This document shows, in pieces, positions 25,050-40,974 of a DNA stretch of 64,000 nt. A program made the translations under genes and the position numbers. The stretch spans positions 6,632,278 to 6,696,277 of the forward strand of contig NC_134030.1 of NCBI RefSeq assembly GCF_964204645.1. The letters are read 5' to 3'. A model generated the notes under the pieces. That model saw nothing but the letters and a program-made list of their open reading frames with translations, searched no databases and was not told where the DNA came from. The DNA comes from Tubulanus polymorphus (taxonomy: Eukaryota > Nemertea > Palaeonemertea > Tubulaniformes > Tubulanidae). The first letter of the stretch is position 1, and each line of letters begins with the position of its first letter.

Positions 25050-28000
25050 CTACGCGGTAATCTGACGCGCGATCAATTCTTTCATTATCTCGTTACTTCC
25101 TCCGTAGATGGGTTGAACTCTCGCGTCGACGAAAGCTTTCGCTATCGGATATTCCCACATGTATCCCCATCCTCCATGAAGCTGTAAGCAGCGGTCGGCC
25201 ACTTTATTTTGTAAATCGGTGACGCTGAAAGTAACAATAATTTTCATAACAATGATCACCAGTGACTAATTGAATGTCATCTTCATACCACCGCAGAGCC
25301 GTCGGAAGGAATTTTTCAGTGGCGAGGCTTATTTCTGAAGGGGTGCTGGGGCCAACCCCTAGAAAAATTTTGAAAATTCAATCGCCGGAGATGCGTTTTG
25401 GGGCTATTTCTTGGTCTCACAGAAGCATGAGAAGTCGAGAACCAAACACCTAGTACAGAGAACGACGAGCTGCTGCGCGGTACAGCGTGCTTTTGATAAA
25501 AATTTTGTTAAGCAAAAAAGTGGCTTTGGCCACCCCTGTTCCCACAGCCCTGCACCGCTATAGGTTTGAAATCATATGGGCATTGCTAGTTTCTATATAG
25601 TTTCCATAGTTTGTATTTATCGAAGATTTGTATGTTTATAGATACCAATATGTTATCCATCTTAGGTCACTTCGAATTCTACCCGATAGGGGGAAATTTT
25701 CTCGAAAACGTTCGCAATATACTTAGCTTAAGCTTACTCATTCGAAAATGAGATTTATCATCTTTCACCAGGTTGTATTGAAAAAACAAAGGTATACGCA
25801 CTAATACTTAGCCATAGATGCCATTCCTGAGTCAAGTTTCTTTTTTGAGTGCAAGTCGTAGCACTGATCAACGAATGCTCGCGATACGCAAATTTCGGTT
25901 TTAATCTCAGCCAGTTTGTGTTGAATGGTCTGGAAATTTAACGAGTAGATATTGTCACCAAATTCAATGTCTAAACCTTTTTCAAACTTATTCCTAAAAA
26001 CTTGTGATCGATGTTCAGTATATTGTTAATAGACCCTGAATCTCAGTAAATAAACTGACCTGTAAATGTGAAATAGTTTTCCCGAAGGCCTTTCTTTGTT
26101 TGACGTAATTTCTCGTTTCTTCGAACATGAATTCAGCATTCGCCTGTCCGATTCCCGCTATCAGTAAACGCTCCTGGGGTAACTCTTGCATCAGATAATA
26201 GAATCCTTTATTGGCCTCGCCAAGCAGAGCCGACTGCGGCAAGCGAACATCTTCGAAGAACAACTCTGCCGTATCCTGAGCGAAAAAAGACGTAACAAGA
26301 AGAATTTCTCATCAATATCACGAAGAATTTTCGAATGTTTTCATCAAAAATGTCTTCTTCACTGACTTGAGCTTTCAGTCCAATCTTGTTGAGGATTTTT
26401 CCCTTTTTGAAACCTTCCATTCCTTCCTCGACGAGGAATAAACTGATGCCGTGAGCCGGCGATTTCGATTCGGGATTGGTAACGGCGACGACGATCACCA
26501 CATCGCAGTTACCGCCGTTCGTTATGAATACTTTACTACCGTTCAGGATCCAATCATCTCCGTCGCGTTTCGCATTCGTACGAACTCCTTGCAGGTCGCT
26601 ACGAAAAATAGAAGGAAATCGATTCAAAACATTCAGATTGTATTTGTTAAAAAAACAAAAAATTTCATGCACTACGGTAGAACTCGTTAAATTCGGATTA
26701 TTCAATTCGGTCTTTCACTTAATCGGGATGAAATATTTGGTTTCACTTATTAATAATTCGGATTTTACTCAATTTGAAGAAATCTGGGCTGTCCCTAGTC
26801 GTCCGAATTACAGTGAGTTCTACTGTACAATATACTACCCACCAGTTGAATCTGACTTTGTAAGGTTACTATTTAACTCAGATATTCTAACAACTTTCCC
26901 TGACCCTTCCGTCCATATGGCAAACATTTTGATTTTTCAGGCCATCAATTTACACAATAATCCCAAATCTTCCAGCATGGAAATTCATATTTACCAAATA
27001 CCTACCTACCGGCTCCCGGTTCTGTCATGGCGATTGCACCTATGCATTTACCAGCAGTCATAGCTGGTAGGAATTTATCCTGCTGTTCTTTTGTTCCGTA
27101 GTTAGTGATGTACGTCATTATGATATCAGAATGCAGCGCAAAGCCTGGACCTGTGCAGTTTGAGTAACCCCTAAATACAAGAACGTTTTGATAATCAATG
27201 TGTTTAATGCGGGCTAATGGGTTGATAAATTCAGCTAATAAAATACATACTGTTCTTCCCAGGTGATTGCTGCATAAAGAATATCAGCTCCGAGACCTCC
27301 CAATTCAGCAGGTGTATTTACCCCCAACAGACCCTGACTGCCAGCTTTCTCCCATAACTAAAAATATAAATGTCTGACTGTAGTCAATCCCGCCAAGATT
27401 GTCTTATATTGCAAAATTGGGATATAAATATTTCAACAATGAGGACTCAGTAGTTGAGTCTGGCAATCGGATTTGTGGCAAGCAAGGATCCATCCACCAA
27501 GCGGTGCTAGTGTGCATGAGCCATAGATGCCAGATTTCAAATATCAAATCTATAATTCATAATTTTCATTGAGTTGTCGGATTTAGTGAAGTTCGGTAAG
27601 CCATCTATCTGACACAATAGCCGGTGCAACAAGGCTGAAACAATTTGTTAAACACACATCAGCAAAGGTTATTATCAAGGATCTAAACATAGGCCAACCT
27701 ACCTCTTTTGGACAGCGACCAACCTTTTCCCACCTACAAAATCAAAAACAAATTCTACTACATAGCCTACAATAGAACTTGCATAATGTAAACTATTATT
27801 CATTATTTGGATTTAAATTAATGGTCATCCGAATTACAGTGAGTTCTACAGTAGTACACCCTAGATAGTCTAGAAGGCCTACCTCTAGCCGTCGTTCCCC
27901 AAACAACGTTGTAGGCCGGGAACCCATAACAATGACTGGTATTCAGAATAGCATCTAAAGGGTGTATGTTGTAGTTTAAGATATCACTAAGTTTATAGCT

Positions 28001-28733
28001 GGAGTGGGAAATCTGTAAGAGATCAATTTGGTACCCTGTCTCAATTTTTTGAACCCCTTCTTGCCACAGGGGCTCGTCACGATAGCTGGGGGTCCAAAAT
28101 CAAAGATTTGACCCAGTATCCTAGGTACCACTTCTTTTTTTATAGGTGGTACCTAGGATACTGGGTCAAATCTTTGATTTTGGAACCCCAGCTATCGTGA
28201 CGAGCCCCTGTGACAAGAAGGGGTTCGACTAGACTACACAGGGGCTTGTTACCATAGCGAGGGGGGTCGAAAATCAATGATTTGACCCAGTATCCTAGGT
28301 ACCACCTATAAAAAAAAGATTATTAACGTTTTTTATAGGAGGTACGTCTAGGATACTGGGTCAAATCTTTGGATTTTGGACCCCCGCCAGCTATCGTGAC
28401 GAGCCCCTGTGACTAACTTACTCATCGTGATGTGGTACAACTTCCTCTTGAAAAAACCGGCGGCAAGTTTGTCGAAAAATATCGTGGTCTTCAGTGAATA
28501 GCGATCTCGTCCCGAAATCCGTAAGGGCTGACGACTGGCCGATCTCTGGGCGGAATGATGATGAATTTCTGTTGGAAATTGGGAAAAATTGAGTGGGAAA
28601 TGAGAATTATAACCGACGGCGACTTAAAGTCTATCAATAATTACCTAAGTTGCTGCAGCAATGTTGAATGGAATTTAGTGCGAGTAAAACAGCTCGATAT
28701 GGAGTGTATCAATCTATAGTTCGAAATTGCCAT
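25050..28733 (-). CDS. ACADL: Long-chain acyl-CoA dehydrogenase, mitochondrial
   Basis: ACADL oxidises long-chain and branched acyl-CoAs to 2-enoyl-CoA in mitochondrial beta-oxidation, passing electrons through FAD to ETF. Exon 1 (28733-28645) encodes MAISNYRLIHSISSCFTRTK and beyond, with Arg/Ser residues and no acidic ones, a good mitochondrial presequence. It splices in phase to exon 2 (28568-28422; FRPEIGQSSALTDFGTRSLF). Later exons give ITNYGTKEQQDKFLP, AIAMTEPGAGS (flavin/substrate motif), WILNGSKVFITNG and the C-terminal LHGGWGYMWEYPIAKAFVD. The LCAD-specific catalytic Glu lies in FMFEETRNYVKQRKAFG, while the position used by MCAD is Gly (VQPIYGGSNEIMKEL). This pattern separates LCAD/IVD from other ACADs. 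The splice between MAS-MAK and VTDLQNK (25800/25225) is slightly shorter than the family expects and could be refined. The stop is at 25050. Confidence 0.95.
26675..26825. mobile_element. Tc1/pogo-like MITE in ACADL intron
   Basis: CGGTAGAACTCGTTAAATTCGG at the left is inverted at the right as CCGAATTACAGTGAGTTCTACTG, and TA flanks both ends. It is 151 bp with no ORF. A second right-end copy (CCGAATTACAGTGAGTTCTAC) lies at about 27828-27855. The TA duplication supports a Tc1/mariner/pogo origin. Confidence 0.7.
28051..28225. mobile_element. Perfect-hairpin MITE, copy 1 (CACAGGGGCTCGTCACGATAGC arms)
   Basis: The arms are complementary over about 80 bases: GAACCCCTTCTTG..CACAGGGGCTCG, then GATTTGACCCAGTATCCTAG, then GGTACCAC. 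They meet at a short T-rich loop near 28130-28145. It lies in ACADL intron 2. Its outer sequence shares CAGGGGCTC with the 6032-6200 element, but the interior differs. Confidence 0.8.
28236..28412. mobile_element. Hairpin MITE, copy 2, adjacent to copy 1
   Basis: Same family as 28051-28225: CACAGGGGCTTGTTACC opens and GTGACGAGCCCCTGTG closes, with GACCCAGTATCCTAGGTACC in one arm and its complement in the other. It is more diverged (extra bases in the loop and right arm) and ends only about 10 bases from ACADL exon 2. Confidence 0.75.
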
Positions 28734-28794
28734 TTTTTACAACGAAAACTTAGCTAAATCTATTGAATAGGGCCTACGTAAAAAAATTAAACAG

Positions 28795-29565
28795 GTTAAA
28801 CTGCAGCTATGCAGCGTGTCCCGTGAGAGGACCTGGGGCCTGTGACGGGACATCCTTGTCCCGTCACAGGTCCCGATAGAAAATGAAAACTTTGCATTTC
28901 ATAGACGAAATGTCGAAAGAAACTGCACTCGATTGGTTACTATATACACTCAAAATAATGTTAAGAACATGTTAATAATCGAAAGTTGTTCGTAATTTTA
29001 TTATTTCAGATCAATGATATCATCAAATCGAAACATTAAATGTAATAATGAAGATCGGATCAAGAGAAGACAGAACCACAGCTATCGAAATTTCAATTTT
29101 TAGTGTATAGACTGACTCATATCGAAAATAAAGTGAATGTATCTTGACAATTTTGGTGCCAATGGTGTTAGTAACCGTTTGTTAAGCGTTACACTGCAAA
29201 CAAAAGTAAAAGTGGAGGGGGCAACTTAATGGCCCTACTAGATCACTAGTCTCTCGAGAGAATTCCAAGTGAGAGGACCCGATTCAACACACTGTCCCGT
29301 GAGAAGACCCGATTTCACATACTGTCCCGTGAGATGACCCGATTTTAAATACTGTCCCGTGAAAGGACCCGATTTTGAATACTGTCCCGTGCCCGGTTTC
29401 AAATGTCCCGTGAGAGGGCCCGATTCAACACACTGTCCCGTGAGAGGACCCGATTTTAAATACTGCCCCGTGAGAGAACCCGAATCAACTTGCTGTCCCG
29501 TGAGAGGGCCCATGTCCCGTCACAGGCCCGGGTCCTCTCACGGGACGCTGCAGTTTAACTCATAT
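28795..29565. mobile_element. Inverted-repeat element carrying a 30-bp minisatellite
   Basis: TTAAACTGCAGCTATGCAGC..GTCCCGTGAGAGGACC..GCCTGTGACGGGACA at the left (28795-28870) is repeated inverted at the right (29515-29565), ending CTCTCACGGGACGCTGCAG. The interior holds the minisatellite at 29265-29515. The element lies immediately upstream of the ACADL first exon. No transposase is seen. Confidence 0.65.
29265..29515. repeat. Minisatellite, about 8 units of 30 bp (TGTCCCGTGAGAGGACCCGA)
   Basis: Units begin TGTCCCGTGAGAGGACCCGA and end in a variable A/T/C-rich 10-mer such as TTTTAAATAC or TTCAACACAC. One unit is shortened to about 21 bases. Because the unit length is a multiple of three, it makes open frames on both strands (29238-29513 and 29359-29646), but these are by-products of the repeat. 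Confidence 0.9.
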
Positions 29566-29848
29566 GAAAAAAATGTACGCCAGTGTAGCTGTCATCAGAT
29601 ATTAACCGTCACGTGCTGCTCCTATACGTTAACGGCGAATATGTGAACTAGATTTATATTCGCTTGCCACAGTTAGTAACAATTTTTTTTACAATTTCAA
29701 TTTCAATTTATTCATCATAAATCCAAAGTATAAGATTGTGAATGAAGAAAACAACAATAATAACAAACAGACAAAAACAAAAATGTGTGACACAAAGATG
29801 TGCACTAACAGAAAAATAATAAAAGGAGAGGGAACTAATACAATGTCT

Positions 29849-34141
<4,293 letters not shown>

Positions 34142-36584
34142 TGGCCGTGTTATCAATTGATTGGTAGATTTGGTTTTATTTGTTTTGATTTGGTGCCACT
34201 ACACATTCCCACCACACACCTGCCTGATTTTGAAATCGGAAAACAGACTCTTAAGGTAAATGAGGTTTTCCTGACACTAAGTCCCGTAGACTTAAATTGA
34301 ATACGCATTAGAAAACAGAACAGCACTGAAACTTGGAATGACAAAAGATGCACTGCAATGAAATAGACATAAAATGAAAATTATTTGTAAAGTTACCTGA
34401 ATTTCAAATCAATTTGAAAGGAGGCGTTTATGCGCATATTTCATATTTTAAATGGCTCTCATGTATAGCTATTGTTGCAAATATGGAAAAATTCATGAAT
34501 TTCATATACCCCAAAAATGGCGGCTAGCTAACTGTAGAATGGTTACTTCTTTCTAAATAATATTTGGTGGATTGTCATACACCGCAAGGGGGCTGATGTG
34601 CACCCACAGGGCAATTACCTACACTGGGTGTGACATCTAGACATCTCAGTTACCAAGAAGCGAGGAATAAAGGCATTATATCAAAACTGCTAGACCCATC
34701 CTTGGATTATACATTAACACATTCTATGCTATTACACAATGAGTTCCAGTAATTCCTTAATTTAAGGTGAGGCCTGACTCAATCACAATCCGCAGATGTT
34801 ACGCCAAATTGGAAATAACAAATTTATTGTCACACTATTATGTGACGAGATTTCTAAAAAAAACAAATTCTTTTAATCATTGGTAAGCTGCGCTACGCTG
34901 TGTGACGAATCAGTGTCGTATCAATTTTTTCGTGGCTCGGTTTCACTTAACTTAGTTCCCGCTGACGACCCGCGAACAGTTGTTGTTAGAGTTCGCTGTC
35001 TCCTCGATGTCGAGCTCATGATATGACACACCGCAGTATTATATCGATGGATTCGCATCAATGCTGAAGGTACGTAATATGTATTTTTTTTCGTTTATGT
35101 TGTCACGTTTCATTAAAGATGTTGCGTTCTTTAAATCAAACACCTTTCTTTCATGCTTTAACGCTTTTATAATAAAACGCGTGGGTAGTTACGTAGTATT
35201 CTGCAACATTTTCTCCGTTGAGTCGGCTCTTGGCTCCAAAATACAGTGCTGATTTTTATTGAATCAACATATTGTTATAGCAATCATACTTCTGACAGCG
35301 ACAAAGAATGTTTCTCAAAATATATGCTCGCGGTGAAAATTTGGGCCCAGGTAAATCCCATAGAACTCAAATACATTTTCATGGTAAACCCATGCTATGG
35401 AATGCAGTGGTGAATCCGTGGGGGGGGGGGTGACTGGACAACCCCCTTATATGTCGCGGTCTTTTAAAATTCCATCTTCAAATATTCTGGACTGAATATT
35501 TCCTGAAGAAAGATACAAATCAAGATTGTACAACTGAAAAAATTACCTAAATTTTGTTGTAACAATTATAGGTATCTTACCAAATCTAGACGGTCTAAAA
35601 AACATTTTGTGGTTTAGGCCCTAAATTTCTTGATAAAAGCCGGCATCCCTCCCCCATTTCCTTTGACCCAGTATCCGCCCCTGATGTAAGTAGTTCACCG
35701 CGTGAATGCGTGCAATTAGTCCAATCCATTAAAAGAGCGATTACACGAAAGAGATTACACAGCAGCAAATCACCGCTATTAATCACCGCTCACTACTACT
35801 CATCGGTATAATTTGACACTATTATTAAATTGATCTTAATCAAATGAAACAAATCTACGATAGAAAGTAATGCATTAATGTGTTTTTTAAAGGGTTTGAT
35901 GTGTGCATTATGATGAAAAGAACTATAAAGGAAAAAAAAGTGTTGGCCAGTTTATTTATTGCAACATTCTAGGCAGAACTAGGATTATATTATACCTAAA
36001 AATATGGCTTTGAAGTAACAAATAAACTGCGACCAAAACGTTTTTCTCTTTTAGTTGTTATCAGGCACATGGCCGGATCATACAAAAGCTCCCATCATTC
36101 GTGTCACAACAAAAAAAACAGGTTTATACATCATTCTCTCCAAGATTTGTGGTGATCACATCGCTCTACTACCTCGGAAGTGTTTTAGTGTCCATGGTTA
36201 CAACTTCAACAGGATTCCCGTTAGAAGTACTAACTTAGGACCATCCTCTAATTTGACGAAGATGAGATATGAGAATGAATGGCCGATGTGGCTAATCCGC
36301 GGGGTAAATTCGACCTTTTGTCACTAATAATCTCAGAGCGCACATCAACGCACGTTTCTAGTTAGCGTCAAAGCGACTGGTGAGTGAATGGTTGCTTACG
36401 GCCATGGACGTATTAACTAGATTATACGTCCATGCTCCGGCCTAGAACCGATGCAGCGAAATCGATATTACCTTTCAAAAAGTATTTCTAAGTTCAAGAT
36501 GATTCGTTTCATGACTGATAGATCTATGTAAGGGATGCCCTGCTTAGCTATTGGATTGAAAGGTTTTGTTGTTTTAAGCATTTA

Positions 36585-36882
36585 CAGATCAACAGTATTA
36601 AAAACCGATGATTTATTGAATCAAAAAATATATTTAAAGACACACGACGTTCCGAACTGGTTTTTCTTCGCATAATTCTCTTCTTTGAATGTATATATAT
36701 ATATATATACTTCATGCCTTGCCGTAACCGCTAATTCTCACTCAGAAATCCCCCAACCCTGTATGTTCTTAATAAGTTATCCCTCACACCTGACGATGAT
36801 CTCGGGAGAGTTCGAAACGTCGTGTCTTTTGATATATATTTTTTGATTCAATAAACTATTTCTTTTTATACTTTTAATCTGT
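36585..36882. mobile_element. Foldback element with hammerhead-like core, copy 1
   Basis: The left arm (CAGAT..TATTGAATCAAAAAATATAT..GACACACGACGTTCCGAACT) is inverted at the right as AGTTCGAAACGTCGTGTC..ATATATTTTTTGATTCAATA..ATCTG. Between the arms lies CTGACGATGATCTCGGGAGA, giving the hammerhead-like motif at 36790-36826. A related element is at 41886-42067. No ORF. Confidence 0.7.
36790..36826 (+). ncRNA. Candidate hammerhead-ribozyme-like motif
   Basis: CTGACGA fits the hammerhead box CUGANGA. A 6-bp stem GATCTC/GAGTTC follows (one U-U mismatch, loop GGGA), then GAAAC and a GTC trinucleotide (GAAACGTCGTGTC), in the order of a hammerhead with a very short helix III. One extra U separates CUGACGA from helix II, so activity is doubtful. 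Short-helix-III hammerheads are known in Penelope-like elements and animal retrozymes. Confidence 0.35.
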
Positions 36883-37793
36883 GAAAAGTCGGTTTTTTAT
36901 TATATCGTCTAGACTCCACGTTTCATCGTGGCTATTCTACCATGAACTTTTAGAATCCACGGTGAAATCGATTGTATCTCCTTTTCGAGCCGAACATTCC
37001 ACTTCGCATTGCTGTTTAGCTATACTTGATTGAAGGGGAGTAGTCGAATGAATCACTCTAATCCTGATTGAAAGTTTTGTTGTTCTAAGCGTTATGAGAA
37101 GTCGATTGTATTTTCGAGTCGGCCGAATAACGCAAATACGGTTAACATAACTAGCGTCAGGAAACAACGCGTGTTGATTCCTTTTGTTCAAAATTCGTTG
37201 CGCTAATTCGCATTTATTTACAAATAATGGATGAAAAGGCTAATGGTATTTGCATATTTCACTCGCACACGCATTTCTCAGCGAGTCTATGTCAATAATC
37301 ACCCGCAAGGGATTTGAAGACCGTCAGAAATCAGTGTATTTATCAGTTAAAGGAATCAATGACGCTATTTTCGTACGCTTGTTTTTCGTCCATTTCTATC
37401 ATCCATCATCACCAGCATTGAACTTTCATCCATCATCACCAGTTTTCATTGTATGACCTCGGAACTAAAAATCACGTGATAGATATTTTGGTTAACTCTG
37501 GTATAAATCGGATTTATAACGTGGATATTTATTGATAAATAAATGAAATCGATTTTCTATGAAACTGAAACTATAAGTCAGATATATTGTATCGGCTCTG
37601 GCAGGGATAGATTTGCCTCATATGGATCGACGGTGACATTAAGGTGGGCAGGAGTAACCAGAAACGTTAGAAATACGAGTTCGTTCACAATTAGGTTCAT
37701 TCGACTACTGGGGAATCGTTCGTGGGTGGGGTGTGGGTTATACCTCCACGCCTATTTCATTCTTTTATAATCTCTTTTTGGACATGGGAATTA

Positions 37794-38266
37794 CAGTAAA
37801 CCTCGCATAAGTCGAATCTGCAAAAGTCGGATAAACGGACAAGTCGTATAAATTCAGAGGTCTCTTTTTTTCTTCTTATTTTCAAGTAAATGTGTCCGTC
37901 CCAAAGTCGGATTTTACTATAGGCGGAAACTCGCCTATGTCGTAGTGTAAAGTGTGATCCCAAAATATAAAATCTATACAAATTGTTGTCTCAAAGTCGG
38001 ATCATATATTAATCATGTATAAAATTACACTATTCGTTCAAATGTTAAAATAGGCTTCATCATAACCAGGATATTATGTTGAAATAGTAAATAAATAAAC
38101 ATGTGAGTTTCATTCATTTTCATGTTTTATTCTTATTCCATTCAGTGATGTTTTTCAATGGCCATATCGGATTTTTCACTAAAAAAGTGAAAAATCCGAC
38201 TTGCCCATATTCTTACTCGGATTTCGTTGCTGGTCCCAAATGATCCAACTTATTCAAGGTTTACTG
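37794..38266. mobile_element. pogo/Tigger-like MITE (CAGTAAACC ends, TA target duplication)
   Basis: The left end CAGTAAACCTCGCATAAGTC is inverted at the right end as CTTATTCAAGGTTTACTG, and TA flanks both sides (37792-37793, 38267-38268). Internal copies of AAGTCGGAT and AAATCCGAC occur in both orientations. It is 473 bp with no transposase, so it is non-autonomous. It ends about 120 bp before the GPCR start codon, so it may sit in that gene's promoter or last 5' intron. Confidence 0.8.
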
Positions 38267-38389
38267 TATTTACTTCGATTAGAATTGCGTAAAAATTGGC
38301 ACATTATACAATTCTTAATCATCGAACTACGTACTCTGAAATATTAATGTATTCATTTTGCAACTATTTGCAGGTTCGTGCATCGCAAA

Positions 38390-39637
38390 ATGGAAAACTC
38401 GTCGACCAAGTTGCTGCTAGCTAATGAAACTTTATCGCCACCCAATTCTATCGATACACAATCTAACAAACGAACAGTTTACGATATAGCGATCTACGGC
38501 GTTTTTCTATTCGTTATTATGATGTTTAGCATGTTCGGAAATATATTCGTCATTATCGTCACCTTCAGAACGCCGAAACTTTCAGCGCAAATCGCCAATA
38601 TGTTTTTGATCAATCTCGCCGTGACAGATTTGTCTAATTCGGCGCTCGTCATGTTACCGTCGTTTGTGGCGTTAATACAAGACAAATGGATGCTGACGTT
38701 CGCAATTTGTCAACTTCAGTGCAGCCTTAATTACGTTTTCATTATCGTCTCCATGTTGACTTTGGCGTTCATTAGTATTGATAGGTACGTCGCTATTGTT
38801 CATTCACTACGATATCCCGTACTGATGAAGAAATCCTACGTGATAGGGCTAATCGTGTACACGTGGTTTCAGGGCGTTCTATTCGCCATCGCTCCGGTTA
38901 TCGCCGATTGGGTTCATTTCGACTATTGGGAAATCGTTTGCGCCATAGACTGGTTCGTAAAGTCTAACGGGATCATCGTCTACGTTATCGTCGCCAACCT
39001 GTTATGTTTTATGGCACCCGGGGCCATCATGGTGTTCACCTACTATAAGATCATAGCGGTGACGAAAAAGCTGAAGTCGCAAGTTTTCGACGTCCGCACT
39101 AAACAAATGAAACGTTCGTTAACTGCTTCGAAAACGATCACCAGTTTGATCGTCGTGGTCGTCGTGTTTTTCATATGTATGACGCCGTTCTGTTTGACGA
39201 AGCTTTTCAAGTCGATTTTTCGCACGAACCTGAACGCGGTACCTCCGCATTTGAACACGGTCAGCGCTCTGATTCAATACACGGCCAGCGCTACGAATCC
39301 TTTGATTTACGGTATTTTCCGCAAGGACTTCCGCGCTGCCTTCATCAAACAGTTGCAAAAGATCGGATTGTGCAAAACTTTGACACCCGACGACGATTCC
39401 TTTCCGTACGCTTCGTCGTCAGCGCACATGAATCGTATTGGGAATATTGGTCGCGGTATTGAAGCTTCCGGTCACATTGAATCGGTTAATCCCTCCGAAT
39501 GTGTCGTCGTCACCGCAGACAGGAAAATATTCCAAGAAACTCCCCGGGATAGAAATGGCAATAGTGATCATTCGCCCGTTATCAGCGACGGAATAATAAG
39601 CGGATCAGAAATCCTATCGTCAAGCCCGAAAAAATAA
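38390..39637 (+). CDS. Rhodopsin-class (class A) G-protein-coupled receptor, ligand unknown
   Basis: A single exon encodes 415 residues with seven hydrophobic segments. The start ATG (MENSSTKLLLANETL) lies 17 bases after an acceptor (TTTGCAG) and gives an N-terminus with two N-glycosylation sites. Class A landmarks are present: TM1 GNIFVI, TM2 NLAVTDL, TM3 Cys (FAICQLQC) and DRY (SIDRYVAIVHSLRYP), TM4 Trp, an ECL2 Cys (EIVCAIDWF) for the TM3 disulfide, TM5 Pro (FMAPGAI) and TM7 NPLIYGIFRKDFRAAF with helix 8. TM6 reads FFICMTPF, so the usual CWxP toggle Trp is Met. The third intracellular loop is short and basic, and the tail has Ser-rich stretches. Overall it recalls amine/GPR161-like orphan receptors, but I cannot assign a subfamily. 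Confidence 0.92.
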   Translation: MENSSTKLLLANETLSPPNSIDTQSNKRTVYDIAIYGVFLFVIMMFSMFGNIFVIIVTFRTPKLSAQIANMFLINLAVTDLSNSALVMLPSFVALIQDKWMLTFAICQLQCSLNYVFIIVSMLTLAFISIDRYVAIVHSLRYPVLMKKSYVIGLIVYTWFQGVLFAIAPVIADWVHFDYWEIVCAIDWFVKSNGIIVYVIVANLLCFMAPGAIMVFTYYKIIAVTKKLKSQVFDVRTKQMKRSLTASKTITSLIVVVVVFFICMTPFCLTKLFKSIFRTNLNAVPPHLNTVSALIQYTASATNPLIYGIFRKDFRAAFIKQLQKIGLCKTLTPDDDSFPYASSSAHMNRIGNIGRGIEASGHIESVNPSECVVVTADRKIFQETPRDRNGNSDHSPVISDGIISGSEILSSSPKK

Positions 39638-40974
39638 ACTCGTAATAGTCTGAGCCTATAAACAAACGCTGCGTAACCACCTGTAGCAAACTAAAATCGT
39701 ATTCTGTTCTCGCTATAGGGGCTGAGCCCTAATGTCCCCGTCTCTCCCAACGCACTGATCAAACTGATGTATTTTAATTGTGCCTTAGTGCCATGTTGTA
39801 CTTCTTATGTATTGAATAGATATTTGTTTATAATCGTTTAAGTAAGATTTCTTGTTGCGAAGAGATATGTATCAGCCATGGCACTGCCCGGATCTCTTAG
39901 GTGGCCTGACAACCTGTAGAGCGGTGAAATAACGACAATCCCCTCGCGAAAAAAGATGAATTTGAACAACCGATACAACACGGCATCGTTCAAGTAAATA
40001 TTCTTTATTCAAATTATGCAATATGTCAGTATACATAACTTATATTACACATATAAGAAAATATTTAAAAAGATAACATTTCAATAAGGTTAACTACTAC
40101 ATACAACCTCTTCGTACAAAATTGGGGTCAATATCACAGATCAGCTGGAAAACACGTTTATATTAATTAAATCATGATTAGACGCCTTTGGGTTGTAGAT
40201 GGGAAAGCATTAAGTGAAGCAAATTATGATCATTCTATTATCATTATTAGTTTAGCTATGATATTCAAAACACTTAGAGATAACTAAACTCGTTTGAAAT
40301 ACATAATTCGATATTTAAAAAGGCTTAAAATACACGTGATTGATTACATTCTTGAGTTGTAATGCTAGAGAACGAGGCGAATTTCCAATTCAAGTGCTAC
40401 TTATCATTTTATCATTATTTAACAGATATGTGGTCTGAGCGTGATAAATGCTGAAAACGCATTGGAAGAAATTAATCATTTGAGGCAAAACATCGATAGA
40501 ACTAAAGAGAGTCCTCTGTCAAAAAAATGCGATCAGTGCATGTCACTTACCCGCGCGTAGTCATGGAGTTGCGTGGTGTACCAATGAACGAAACTTCCTT
40601 CCGCATCATGACATGATGTTGTCGTAGTTTTTTAGCAAATATTATAATGTTCCTACACCGTGAATCTGATCGATGGCTGCTTCACTAAGAAACATACGAT
40701 GATTTATCAGTAAAAACAACAAAAAAATGAGGATCTTGATTTGATATAAGATATTACCACGCAGATATATGGAGGGGACGAATTGACATTTGTATGCGCT
40801 TAAACTAATTGAGATACGATCTCAAGCTTTGAACAGCGATTTACGGAATAGGTGTGCCATGGTATTATCTTTAAACATAGAATTTTCAGTTTCACAGGCA
40901 TTATTGTTTAAATATCCGTTTAACCATTTTAACATTGCGCGGACCCTCCGAAAAGTTATTTTTTTTATTTTTGT
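39638..40974. other. Intergenic between convergent GPCR and CRAL-TRIO genes
   Basis: This holds the 3' ends of both genes. It is AT-rich, with no repeat family or coding sequence that I recognise. AATAAA-type signals occur on both strands. Confidence 0.5.

Larger units (their letters stand above)
34142..38389. other. Intergenic repeat-rich region upstream of the GPCR
   Basis: About 4.2 kb without a recognisable coding gene. It contains a foldback element (36585-36882) and a pogo-like MITE (37794-38266). A splice acceptor (CTATTTGCAG) just before the GPCR start codon means that at least one non-coding GPCR exon probably lies in this region. ATGCTGAAG followed by GTACGT at about 35061 is one donor-like site, but I cannot tie it to the gene. 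Confidence 0.5.

Noticed and set aside
26476-27063. A 195-residue plus-strand ORF
   Set aside because: It runs antisense through ACADL exon and intron sequence and the TA-flanked MITE, and has no domain.
29238-29646. Repetitive GPLTGQ / CPVRGPDS reading frames
   Set aside because: The 30-bp minisatellite unit is divisible by three, so it stays open on both strands by chance.
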